DNA of 11,649 bases, taken from Chloroflexota bacterium. Its GTDB lineage: Bacteria > Chloroflexota > Dormibacteria > CF-121. The position numbers were made by a program, and so were the translations under genes. Positions 1-6,055 of the stretch are shown piece by piece. Within the stretch, counting starts at the first letter, position 1. Each line of letters begins with the position of its first letter. The DNA is taken from positions 1-11,649 of the forward strand of contig VBEQ01000040.1 of assembly GCA_005881235.1 (NCBI GenBank), given 5' to 3'. The notes beneath the pieces are model-generated. The model was not told the origin of the DNA and did not search any database. It was given only the letters and a program-made list of their open reading frames with translations.

Positions 1-1
1 G

Positions 2-286
2 TTGGCCGCGACCCCGGATCAGTGGTACGCGAAGCCCGCCGGTGTACACCAGGTCGGCGACAACTACTTCCTGCCGGGGACGGAGAACGTGCGGTCGACC
101 GTACTGGGCTGGCCGACCTGTCGCTTCGGGAGCTACAACCCCTATAACCTGACCTACGCCGACACCCTCGTCGACGGCGTGCCGTGCACCCTCGCCGCGA
201 GGCCGGCACCGGCGGCACGCGCGCCTGCTCCCAAGCCGGCGCCACCTGCCCAGGCGCCAACGCCGCAGCCTGGCAACTCGCACTAA
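2..286 (+). CDS. C-terminal part of an unrecognised, probably exported protein (5' end outside window)
   Basis: The frame is open from the first bases of the window to a TAA at 284-286. The TTG at base 2 has no visible upstream context, so I treat this as a 3' fragment. The visible 94 residues hold a compact part rich in Tyr, Gly and Asn with two cysteines (C40 and C62 of the fragment, possibly a disulfide). A tail from about residue 66 is made almost only of Ala and Pro, ending in GNSH. Ala/Pro-rich tails of this kind are common in secreted or wall-associated proteins of high-GC bacteria, so export is inferred, not shown. I do not recognise the family. The next gene starts 19 bases downstream on the same strand, so the two may be co-transcribed. 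Confidence 0.6.
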   Translation: MAATPDQWYAKPAGVHQVGDNYFLPGTENVRSTVLGWPTCRFGSYNPYNLTYADTLVDGVPCTLAARPAPAARAPAPKPAPPAQAPTPQPGNSH

Positions 287-305
287 CGCCCATAATCGGG
301 GTGGC

Positions 306-977
306 GTGCGCCGGGGATGGCGTCGATGCGGCTGCGCGGGCGTAATGGCCTTTGGGCTGGCCGGACTGACGGCTGTTCCGGCGGCGGCCACGGATCATTT
401 TCCCGACCTGGGCCCGCTGGAGATCCGCATCTTCGGCGCGAACGGAGCCGTGCGGGACTTCCAGGCCCGCTCGGTAGACGATCAACGCGCTTCCGTCGCG
501 CTCGTCAACCAGATCGCTAGCGCGACCGAGGGGCCGCCTCAGGCGATCGAGGAATCGGCCGTCATGCTGCCCCACTACCGCATCGAGGTGAGCCATCTCG
601 GGCCGGCCTTCGTGACGGCTCCCTGGGACCGCCTCCTGGAAACCACTTTCATCTACTTCCCGGGCGGCCACGACAACAGCTTCATGGTTGTCGAATTCGC
701 CCACGGGCGAGCCTCACTCGAGCAGCGCTGGATCCTGCCCGACCCCGAGGTCGCAGCGCTCTTCGATCGATATCTTCGGGGACTGCGCCCAATCGGCCTG
801 GAACCGCCCATCCGCGCCACCCCCGCCGGGCCCTGGAGCAGCGCGCTCGGCGTAGTCGTGCTCGCCGCTCTCGGCTTGCGGCTCTTCGCGGATCACCGGC
901 GCTGGCGGCTTGACCAGAAAGGAAGGACCGCTGGAAAGGGGACGCACCAGCGGTCCTTGAGGTCGTCGGCGGCTTAG
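306..977 (+). CDS. Unrecognised exported protein with C-terminal membrane anchor
   Basis: A 223-residue frame with GTG start; a GGGGTGG stretch a few bases upstream is a weak ribosome site, and an ATG at codon 14 (base 345) is an alternative start. An arginine-rich N-terminus is followed by a hydrophobic segment ending in AVPAAA near residues 24-28, which reads as a signal peptide. Residues 29-175 would be outside the membrane, and residues 178-195 form one hydrophobic helix followed by a basic tail (HRRWR), giving an N-out, C-in topology. I recognise no catalytic motif. The last 18 or so codons run through the hairpin that appears to terminate the opposite-strand gene, and the stop overlaps that gene's stop by four bases. 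The final residues may therefore be recently acquired read-through sequence. Function unknown. Confidence 0.6.
   Translation: MRRGWRRCGCAGVMAFGLAGLTAVPAAATDHFPDLGPLEIRIFGANGAVRDFQARSVDDQRASVALVNQIASATEGPPQAIEESAVMLPHYRIEVSHLGPAFVTAPWDRLLETTFIYFPGGHDNSFMVVEFAHGRASLEQRWILPDPEVAALFDRYLRGLRPIGLEPPIRATPAGPWSSALGVVVLAALGLRLFADHRRWRLDQKGRTAGKGTHQRSLRSSAA
923..958 (-). terminator. Hairpin terminator for the small secreted protein gene
   Basis: A perfect 12-bp inverted repeat (923-934 pairs with 947-958, arm AAGGACCGCTGG) encloses a 12-base loop. On the minus strand it begins 16 bases after the TAA of the gene at 974-1261 and is followed by CCTTTCT, a modest pyrimidine-rich run. On the plus strand there is no T-run after the stem. 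I therefore assign it to minus-strand transcripts. It lies inside the last codons of the convergent plus-strand gene. Confidence 0.65.
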
Positions 978-1261
978 TGGCTGGACTGCTGGAAGCAGGC
1001 CATGTCGTACTGGGAGACGCTCTTGGGGTTCGTCGAGTTCTGTGGTGCGTTGCCGGCATAGTGTGTCCCGGCAACCCCGTCCGGATTGAAGGCCGAGCCC
1101 GAAGCCGACGTGGCATTTCCCGGTGTCGTGGTCGTGGCCGGGTTCTCGCAGGACTGGCTCGGCTGACCGGTTCCAGGCGGATTATCGGCGAGGACGGCGC
1201 TGGCGCCCGCCACGATGATCGCGCTCGACAGCGTGATGGCGAGAACTAACTTCCGAAGCAA
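974..1261 (-). CDS. Small secreted protein of unknown function
   Basis: 95 residues starting with TTG. The start is well supported: a perfect AGGAGG (complement of 1269-1274) lies 7 bases upstream. The N-terminus MLRKLVLAIT followed by a hydrophobic stretch and AVLA/DNPPG is a clear Sec signal peptide, with cleavage likely after residue 25. The mature 70 residues are low in charge and rich in Asn, Thr, Ser, Pro and Gly, with two cysteines (C38, C89) that could form a disulfide. The C-terminal half, including NPDGVAGTHYAG and NPKSVSQYDMACF, looks conserved in style and resembles small exported hypothetical proteins I associate with high-GC soil bacteria, but I cannot name a family. It ends tail-to-tail with the upstream plus-strand gene, overlapping by TTAG, and is followed by a strong hairpin. 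Confidence 0.75.
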   Translation of the reverse strand: MLRKLVLAITLSSAIIVAGASAVLADNPPGTGQPSQSCENPATTTTPGNATSASGSAFNPDGVAGTHYAGNAPQNSTNPKSVSQYDMACFQQSSH

Positions 1262-1328
1262 TATCTGTCCTCCTCTGTCCCCTTAGGCGTTTGGAAGTTA
1301 ATTCGGTGGCGGGTTACGCCTTTAATTT

Positions 1329-1349
1329 CCCTCCCCCTCTGGGGGAGGG
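1329..1349. repeat. GC-rich perfect palindrome in divergent spacer
   Basis: CCCTCCCCC at 1329-1337 pairs perfectly with GGGGGAGGG at 1341-1349 around a 3-base loop, giving a 9-bp stem. It sits in the 117-base spacer between the divergent genes starting at 1261 (-) and 1379 (+) and is followed by CAGGATGGGGG. The form resembles dispersed intergenic palindromes (REP-like) found in many environmental genomes, but only one copy is visible here. A role as a leader hairpin for the downstream lipoprotein gene is also possible. Confidence 0.5.
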
Positions 1350-1378
1350 CAGGATGGGGGTTGTACACTGCCCGCTGC

Positions 1379-2266
1379 ATGCGTCGAGCAATCGCCCTGT
1401 TGTTCGTGCTGGTATTCGCCGGCTGCGGGTCGCGTGTTGCAGCGACCTCCGCTTCGGTGACGCCCAAGCCCACGCTCGAATTCACGACCTCGCCAGCCGC
1501 GTCGCCCGCTGCCGGCAGGAGCAACCAGGATGCGCTCCTGGGCCCGGCGGGCATGACGCTCCAGCAGGAGATCGGCGCCGTCATGATGGTCGGTTTCACC
1601 GGCCCGCTGACACCGGCAATTCTCGAGGACTGGCGCCAGCACCAGTTCGGCGGCCTCATCGTGGTTCCGATCAATCAGAACGGCGGCGATGACACCGCGA
1701 TCCGCCAGCTGATCCAGTCGGTGCGGGGCGTGATGCTGCATCCGTTGATGGCCGCGACCGACCACGGAGGCGGCACCGGCCAATCCGAGATGGCGGCGTC
1801 GTCGAGGGGATTGAAGGCGCTTGGCTTCGACATCAACTTGCTACCGGTGGCCGATGCGCAGGACGTGACGGCGGCTGTCGCCGGCATCCATGCCGCGGGA
1901 ATGTACGCGTCCGCTCGGGACTCCACCGACCTTCGGGCAGTGATCGCTGCCCACGCGGAGTTCGTCGTGGTTGGGCACCTTAAGGTGCCATCGATCGCGG
2001 TGCCCAAGGATCTTGGCTACCAGGGGGTGATCATCTCGGACGACCTGCAGATGGGAGCGCCGAGTCCGCAGTATCTACCGCCGGCGGCGGCCGTTCGCTT
2101 CCTGAAGAACGGCGGCGACATGGTGATCGTCTCCCATGACATCGCGGTCGCTGACGCCACCTACGCCGCGGTTCACGCCGCGGTCCTTAACGGCAGCTAT
2201 CCCCGCGCCCAGCTGGATGCGTCCGTCCAGAAGCTGCTCTCGCTCGGCTTGCGCTACATGCCTTAG
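1379..2266 (+). CDS. Lipoprotein related to glycoside hydrolase family 3 (NagZ-like), internally shortened
   Basis: 295 residues from ATG 1379; a TTG six codons upstream is in frame, but the ATG puts a proper lipoprotein signal (MRRAIALLFVLVFAGC, lipid cysteine C16) at the N-terminus. A Ser/Thr/Pro-rich linker (about 20-50) follows. GH3 landmarks are then visible: EIGAVMMVGF (64-73), FGGLIVVPINQN (90-101), ATDHGGG (126-132, where the family has DQEGG), GFDINLLPVAD (149-159) and GYQGVIISDDLQMGA (213-227), in which D221 matches the GH3 nucleophile. Between PVAD and the SDD motif there are only about 60 residues. The family's RSFG and KHFPGHG segments and the Asp/His pair that acts as acid/base in NagZ are absent, as is the usual PASLS segment. 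The fold is therefore probably GH3, but hydrolysis of beta-N-acetylhexosaminides is doubtful. Catalytic activity is unproven; a binding or remnant role is possible. The stop overlaps fabI's stop by four bases. Confidence 0.75.
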   Translation: MRRAIALLFVLVFAGCGSRVAATSASVTPKPTLEFTTSPAASPAAGRSNQDALLGPAGMTLQQEIGAVMMVGFTGPLTPAILEDWRQHQFGGLIVVPINQNGGDDTAIRQLIQSVRGVMLHPLMAATDHGGGTGQSEMAASSRGLKALGFDINLLPVADAQDVTAAVAGIHAAGMYASARDSTDLRAVIAAHAEFVVVGHLKVPSIAVPKDLGYQGVIISDDLQMGAPSPQYLPPAAAVRFLKNGGDMVIVSHDIAVADATYAAVHAAVLNGSYPRAQLDASVQKLLSLGLRYMP

Positions 2267-3060
2267 TCGGGCGGCTCGGTGGCGACCTCCGCGCCCATCG
2301 CGTGGTAGCCGCCGTCGACGTGCACGATCTCGCCGGTGGTTGCGGAACTGTAGTCGGAAAGCAGCACGCAGGCCATCTTGGCCACCGGCGTTCGGTCCTC
2401 GCTATTCCAGCCAAGCGGTGCGCGCTGGCCCCACGTGTTCTCGAAGCGCTCGAAGCCCGGGATGCCCTTGGCGGCCATCGTCTTCAGCGGCCCGGCCGCC
2501 AGCGCGTTGACGCGAATGTGATGCTTGCCAAGGTCGCGAGCCAGATAGCGGGTGACCGATTCGAGTGCGGCCTTGCAGACCCCCATCCAGTCGTAGAAGG
2601 GCCACGCCTGGGTGGAATTGTCGAAATCGAGGGTTACGATGCTGCCGCCCTCGGTCATCAGCGGGCTGAGCGATTGGGCCATCGCTTTGAGCGAATAGGC
2701 GCTGGTCTGGAACGCGGTCTGGACACTCTCCCACGGAGCGGTCATGAAGTTGCCGCCGAGCGCATCGCCGGGCGCGAAGGCGATGGCGTGCACGAAGCCG
2801 TCGAGGCGGCCCCAGCGCTGCTTGAGCGTCTGCGCCAGGGTGTCGATCTGTTCCTGCTTGTTGACGTCCATCTCCAGGATCTCCGGAGTGGGTTTCATCC
2901 GGCGGGCGCTCTTCTCCGTCAGGCTCATCACTCGGCCAAAGCTGGTCAGCACGATGTCGGCGCCCTCTTTCTGGGCCGCGTCGGCTATCGCGAAGGCGAT
3001 GCTGGCTGGAGTGAGGACGCCAGTGACCAGGATCTTCTTCCCCTCGAGGATGCCCGGCAT
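2263..3060 (-). CDS. fabI: Enoyl-[acyl-carrier-protein] reductase (NADH), InhA-like
   Basis: 265 residues from ATG, normal length for FabI/InhA. It reduces trans-2-enoyl-ACP in the last step of each fatty-acid elongation round, in the cytoplasm, using NADH. Visible motifs: the dinucleotide-binding loop TGVLTPASIAFAIA (13-26), the MDV segment at 64-66, DGFVHAIAFAP (87-97), and the catalytic pair Tyr156 and Lys163 in FYDWMGVCKAALE. The substrate loop region reads AAGPLKTMAAKGI, and QRAPLGWN plus TGEIVHVDGG form the C-terminal part. The match is closer to mycobacterial InhA (LDFD, YDWM, QRAPLGWN) than to E. coli FabI. Ala92 stands where InhA has Ser94. The gene lies 47 bases downstream of a GNAT gene on the same strand and converges on the GH3-like gene. 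A TAGAAT just upstream of the start could be a -10 element, but no fitting -35 is seen. Confidence 0.95.
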   Translation of the reverse strand: MPGILEGKKILVTGVLTPASIAFAIADAAQKEGADIVLTSFGRVMSLTEKSARRMKPTPEILEMDVNKQEQIDTLAQTLKQRWGRLDGFVHAIAFAPGDALGGNFMTAPWESVQTAFQTSAYSLKAMAQSLSPLMTEGGSIVTLDFDNSTQAWPFYDWMGVCKAALESVTRYLARDLGKHHIRVNALAAGPLKTMAAKGIPGFERFENTWGQRAPLGWNSEDRTPVAKMACVLLSDYSSATTGEIVHVDGGYHAMGAEVATEPPD

Positions 3061-3107
3061 GGCGGTCCGATTCTATCTGAGCCGGATGGCGGCCTCGCTC
3101 AAGCCAA

Positions 3108-3641
3108 TCAAGGCCGCGACAAGGATGCTCCCTGCGCTCGAAGGTTGGCGTCTATCGTGCGCCATCTCGCGGCGTGATCGGCTTCCAGGTTATCCGGAAC
3201 AAAGCCGAGCCTTAGGTACGTGCGTATCGCCGGAAGGCGGTAGTCGTCGGTGTCAAGGATGGCCTCCCGGCAGCCGCGCTCATGCATGTGGTGCAGGGCA
3301 GCAAGTGAGATGCATCTTCCAAGTCGCCTGCCTCGATATTCAGGAGCCACCACGACCATGTGAAGGTAACCCAGGCCAGAGTCCGGCAGCCTTTTATCCG
3401 TGGCGGTACCAACATGCTGGCCGCCCGAAATGAGAAAAAAGACGCCGTCGGGATTCACTCCCGGATCGCCCAGAAAATCCCGCGCCATTGAGCGCTCATT
3501 CCAATCGCCGATTGCACCGGTCATAAGCTTGGCCCATCCACCGGCATCCCCGGCGCGGAAGGTCCAAATATCGAATCCGTCGGGGATCTCCAAATCGGGC
3601 AGCTGTTCCAGCGACTTCAGTCGCATTCGGAGTTGACTCAC
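3108..3641 (-). CDS. GNAT-family N-acetyltransferase, substrate unknown
   Basis: 177 residues from GTG (SQLRMRL); an ATG at codon 6 (base 3626) is an alternative, and neither has a strong ribosome site. The acetyl-CoA binding core of the GNAT fold is clear: a beta strand LGYLHMVVVAP (90-100) leading into the pyrophosphate loop EYRGRRLGR (101-109), which matches the R/Q-x-x-G-x-G/A pattern. Then comes a helix, and next AILDTDDYRLPAIRTYLRLGF (127-147), with the asparagine-like position and aromatic residues typical of motif B. The N-terminal 60 residues probably form the substrate side; nothing in them identifies the acceptor. The gene begins 22 bases after tRNA-His on the same strand and precedes fabI, so a loose tRNA-GNAT-fabI transcription unit is possible. 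No functional link to fatty-acid synthesis is implied by the sequence. Confidence 0.85.
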   Translation of the reverse strand: MSQLRMRLKSLEQLPDLEIPDGFDIWTFRAGDAGGWAKLMTGAIGDWNERSMARDFLGDPGVNPDGVFFLISGGQHVGTATDKRLPDSGLGYLHMVVVAPEYRGRRLGRCISLAALHHMHERGCREAILDTDDYRLPAIRTYLRLGFVPDNLEADHAARWRTIDANLRAQGASLSRP

Positions 3642-3663
3642 TGGGAACCTATGAGATCAGATA

Positions 3664-3741
3664 TGGGGTGGCTTGAGGGATTTGAACCCTCGACCCTCAG
3701 ATCCACAATCTGATGCTCTAACCAGCTGAGCTAAAGCCACC
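3664..3741 (-). tRNA. tRNA-His (anticodon GUG)
   Basis: The complement folds as a full cloverleaf: acceptor GTGGCTT/AAGCCAC, D arm with AGCTCAGCTGGTTAGAGC, anticodon stem TCAGA/TCTGA with loop TTGTGGA (anticodon GTG), T arm GAGGGTTCAAATCCCTC. The extra 5' G (G-1, from base 3741) faces discriminator C73, the identity pair of histidine tRNAs. CCA is encoded (3664-3666). A perfect TATAAT lies 12 bases upstream. Confidence 0.97.
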
Positions 3742-3753
3742 GCGGTGCACGTG

Positions 3754-3787
3754 ATTATAAGAGGTTAGGCGCACGCGCCCGTTCAAA
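3754..3787 (-). promoter_or_regulatory. Probable promoter of tRNA-His
   Basis: On the minus strand, a perfect -10 box TATAAT (3754-3759) lies 12 bases before the mature tRNA 5' end, placing transcription start about five bases before it. The best -35-like hexamer, TTGAAC (3781-3786), is 21 bases away, longer than the usual 17, so the -35 assignment is weak. The stretch is shared with the divergent sigma-factor gene. Confidence 0.6.
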
Positions 3788-3809
3788 TTCGGCGGAGGAT
3801 GCGTTATAT
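3782..3809 (+). promoter_or_regulatory. Possible promoter of sigma factor gene
   Basis: TTCAAA (3782-3787) and TATATG (3804-3809) are separated by 16 bases and lie just upstream of the TTG start at 3822. The leader would be only a few bases long. The match to the sigma-70 consensus is moderate (TTCAAA for TTGACA, TATATG for TATAAT). It is the only promoter-like pair I see in the 80-base divergent spacer on this strand. Confidence 0.35.
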
Positions 3810-3821
3810 GCTGTAGGCGAC

Positions 3822-4385
3822 TTGAAGACGTCTGACGACGCCCTCATCCGCCGCGCCCAGGCCCTCGACGCGGGGGCGCTGGCCGAGCTCTACGACCGGC
3901 ACTTCGACGGAATCTACCGCTATTTGTTCACGCGAGTACGCCACCACGCCGACGCCGAAGACCTCACGGAGCAGGTGTTTTTAAAGATGGTCGACTCCAT
4001 TCATCGCTACCGGCCGCGGGGTGTCGCGTTTTCCTCGTGGCTCTACCGGATCGCCCATAACCTGCTGGTCGACCGCTACCGCCGCGCCGGACGCGAGCCG
4101 ATGGAGCTGACCGACCAGGTCCGCGACGTTCGCCCGCATGCCGATCCGGCCGCGTTCGCCCAGCACTCGGAGGAGCGCCGCCAGCTGCTGTCGGCCGTGC
4201 AACGGCTGACCCCGGAACAACAGCAGGTGATCACCATGCGCTTCATCGACAACCTCGGCGTCGAGGAGATCGCGCGCCTGATGCGGCGGCGGGTCGGCGC
4301 CATTCACTCGATGCAGCATCGAGCCCTGGCCAGCCTCTACCGTTTCCTGCTCGAGCCCGAGCAGGTGGTGGCACGCCGTGCGTGA
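3822..4385 (+). CDS. RNA polymerase sigma factor, sigma-70 family (ECF-like)
   Basis: 187 residues with sigma regions 2 and 4 only. Region 2 spans about residues 17-88: AELYDRHFDGIYRYL (core binding), DAEDLTEQVFLKM (44-56) and the promoter-melting part FSSWLYRIAHNLLVDRYRR (70-88). A linker of about 30 residues follows. Region 4 spans about 122-175: LTPEQQQVITMRFIDNLGVEEIARLM with the recognition helix RRRVGAIHSMQHRALASLYR. It would direct RNA polymerase to a dedicated promoter set. TTG 3822 is the first usable start, because the nearby ATG at 3808 is out of frame and runs into TAG; the ribosome site is weak. The gene overlaps the following DUF5667 gene by eight bases, implying translational coupling and joint function. 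Which promoters it serves cannot be read from this window. Confidence 0.92.
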   Translation: MKTSDDALIRRAQALDAGALAELYDRHFDGIYRYLFTRVRHHADAEDLTEQVFLKMVDSIHRYRPRGVAFSSWLYRIAHNLLVDRYRRAGREPMELTDQVRDVRPHADPAAFAQHSEERRQLLSAVQRLTPEQQQVITMRFIDNLGVEEIARLMRRRVGAIHSMQHRALASLYRFLLEPEQVVARRA

Positions 4386-5196
4386 TCTGACGCGCCCGCT
4401 GCGAGAGTGCCTCGCCGCCATGGACGACAAGCACAACCTCCAGGAGGTGCTCCGGCGGTATCCGGCCGATCGCGATGAGCTGATCGCGCTCCTCCGGCTC
4501 TCGATCGACCTGGGCGGGCTCGAGGCCCCGGCCGCCGATCCGGCCTTCCGGCTCCGGGCGCGAAACCGGATGCTCGCCGCTGCGGCGCAGCGCCGGCAGG
4601 CGCGGCGCTGGAATCCACTGGCGGCGCTCCCTCGACCGGTCGTGCGACTGGCGTACGCCGGCGCACTGGCCGCCGCGCTGCTCATTGGCGGCCTGACCGC
4701 CGCGTCGGCCTCGGACAACAGCCTTCCCGGCGATCCACTCTACGGGGTCAAGCTGGGCGTCGAACGCGCGCGGCTGGCAACGACTTTTGACTCGGCCGCG
4801 CGAGCGCGTCTCGAGCTGCAATTTGCCGATGTTCGCCTGGCCGAGGCGCAACGGCTCTTCGCCGCGGGCCGTGTCCAAGAGGGCGTTCGTGGGATGGCTG
4901 AGTACGATACCGCGGTGGCGCAGTTCAATCGATCGATCGCCGGGAGTACATTGGACACTCGCGCGGTCGATGAACTGAGCCGCGTTCTGGACGAGCGCGC
5001 CGCGCGGGCCGACGCCAGCCTCAAGGAGTTGGCTGGATCGCTGGCGGCCGGGGGCGACACTGAAGCCGCCGCCGCGGTCGCCCGAGCCCAGTCGCACGTT
5101 GAGCAGGCCTGGAGCGGGAGCAAGCGCGACTTGCAATCGCGTGGGTCAGCCAGCCAGCCGGGCCATCAAACCAAGCCTGCCGCCGGACAGCCCTAG
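4378..5196 (+). CDS. DUF5667-domain membrane protein, partner of the sigma factor
   Basis: 272 residues from GTG, starting inside the last codons of the sigma gene (8-base overlap). The N-terminal 85 residues are cytoplasmic and charged (NLQEVLRRYPADRDELIALL, 20-39), resembling the short helical N-terminus seen upstream of other DUF5667 domains. One transmembrane helix follows (about 90-110, LAYAGALAAALLIGGLTAAS). Outside the membrane comes the hallmark SLPGDPLYGVKLGVERARLA (115-134), then a long helical, Ala/Arg/Glu-rich region (135-245) and a disordered Gln/Pro/Lys tail. Proteins of this family commonly sit next to ECF-type sigma genes in Chloroflexota and Actinomycetota. By position, single-pass topology and overlap an anti-sigma or sensor role is a fair inference, but I see no recognised anti-sigma (ZAS) motif. 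Confidence 0.85.
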   Translation: MRDLTRPLRECLAAMDDKHNLQEVLRRYPADRDELIALLRLSIDLGGLEAPAADPAFRLRARNRMLAAAAQRRQARRWNPLAALPRPVVRLAYAGALAAALLIGGLTAASASDNSLPGDPLYGVKLGVERARLATTFDSAARARLELQFADVRLAEAQRLFAAGRVQEGVRGMAEYDTAVAQFNRSIAGSTLDTRAVDELSRVLDERAARADASLKELAGSLAAGGDTEAAAAVARAQSHVEQAWSGSKRDLQSRGSASQPGHQTKPAAGQP

Positions 5197-5201
5197 GCCC
5201 T

Positions 5202-6023
5202 TTAGCGGCGCGGCCTGATTCGTCGCGCCGCTTCTCGCGACACCTTCGCCTTGGCATTGGCGCGCTCCAGGTCTTTCGCGGCCTGTTTCGCCCTTTCCCC
5301 AGCCCGCTTTGCATCGGCCGCGATCCGGTCGGCTTCTTCCCGCAGCCGGTGTGCGGTCTGGGCGGCCTGTTGCGCCGCCTCCTCGTCGGCCTTGGCCGTG
5401 CGCACCACGTGTTCCATCTCGATCCGCTTCTCCGTCTCCGCGGCTTCGCGCGCCGCCCGCGCTTCACTCGCCTTGACGCGAGGCGCTGCGGGGCTGGCGG
5501 TCCCGGCCGAGCCCAGCGCAAAGGCCGCGGTCAGCATGTCCTCGCCGGCACGTGGCTCGCTGATGAGTGCGCCCCGTTGCAGCCGATTCCATGTGTCTCC
5601 GCCGGAGACCGCGGCCAGCCGCAGCATCTCCTGCACTCGTCGGAGGGTCGCCTCGTCCGCCGCGTGCTCGCCCGCGCGAAGCACAGCCCCGGCCTCTTTC
5701 ACTGCCGCCTCGAGTTCGCGTTGCAGTGCCTCGGACGCCGATCGCAACTCGGGCGCCGCATTCTTCCGCCCGCTGACGGCGCCCGACTGCGCCTGTACGA
5801 CGCCCTCTCCCGCACGCCGCAGCCGCTCGAGAATGGGCTTGTTCTGCCGCGCGAGCTGATTAACCGCCCAGACCGCGACTGGCGGCTTCTTCAGGCCGGC
5901 GACCTCAGCCGCCAGGTCGCGCTCGCCGGCGGCCTTGAGCTCTTTCGCCTTTGCATTGCGCGCGCTGGTGAATTCGTCGAGCGATCCCGCGAGCAACTGG
6001 GCAACCACCTCGTCCAGGTTCAT
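5202..6023 (-). CDS. Coiled-coil protein of unknown function
   Basis: 273 residues from ATG 6023, 32 bases downstream of tadA on the same strand. The N-terminal part (1-75) has a pattern I recall from uncharacterised proteins of high-GC bacteria: LDEFTSARNAKAKELKAAG (15-33), then AAEVAGLKKPPVAVWAVNQL (38-57). The middle (90-170) is helical. Residues 184-268 are almost purely Ala, Glu, Arg, Lys and Gln with heptad-like spacing, indicating a long coiled coil that ends in a very basic tail (ARRIRPRR). There is no signal peptide or membrane helix, so it is likely cytoplasmic; the basic end might bind nucleic acid, which is speculation. Its stop is 5 bases from the convergent DUF5667 gene's stop, with no room for a separate terminator. 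Confidence 0.8.
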   Translation of the reverse strand: MNLDEVVAQLLAGSLDEFTSARNAKAKELKAAGERDLAAEVAGLKKPPVAVWAVNQLARQNKPILERLRRAGEGVVQAQSGAVSGRKNAAPELRSASEALQRELEAAVKEAGAVLRAGEHAADEATLRRVQEMLRLAAVSGGDTWNRLQRGALISEPRAGEDMLTAAFALGSAGTASPAAPRVKASEARAAREAAETEKRIEMEHVVRTAKADEEAAQQAAQTAHRLREEADRIAADAKRAGERAKQAAKDLERANAKAKVSREAARRIRPRR

Positions 6024-6055
6024 CTGCGTTCGATCGTACGCTCGCGGGCCGTCAG

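Noticed and set aside
2302..3177. 291-codon open frame antisense to fabI
   Set aside because: It mirrors a clearly identified gene; the translation has no domain or motif, and long antisense frames are expected at this GC content.
4243..5136. 297-codon open frame antisense to the sigma/DUF5667 genes
   Set aside because: It covers two well-supported genes on the other strand, with no recognisable domain or ribosome site.
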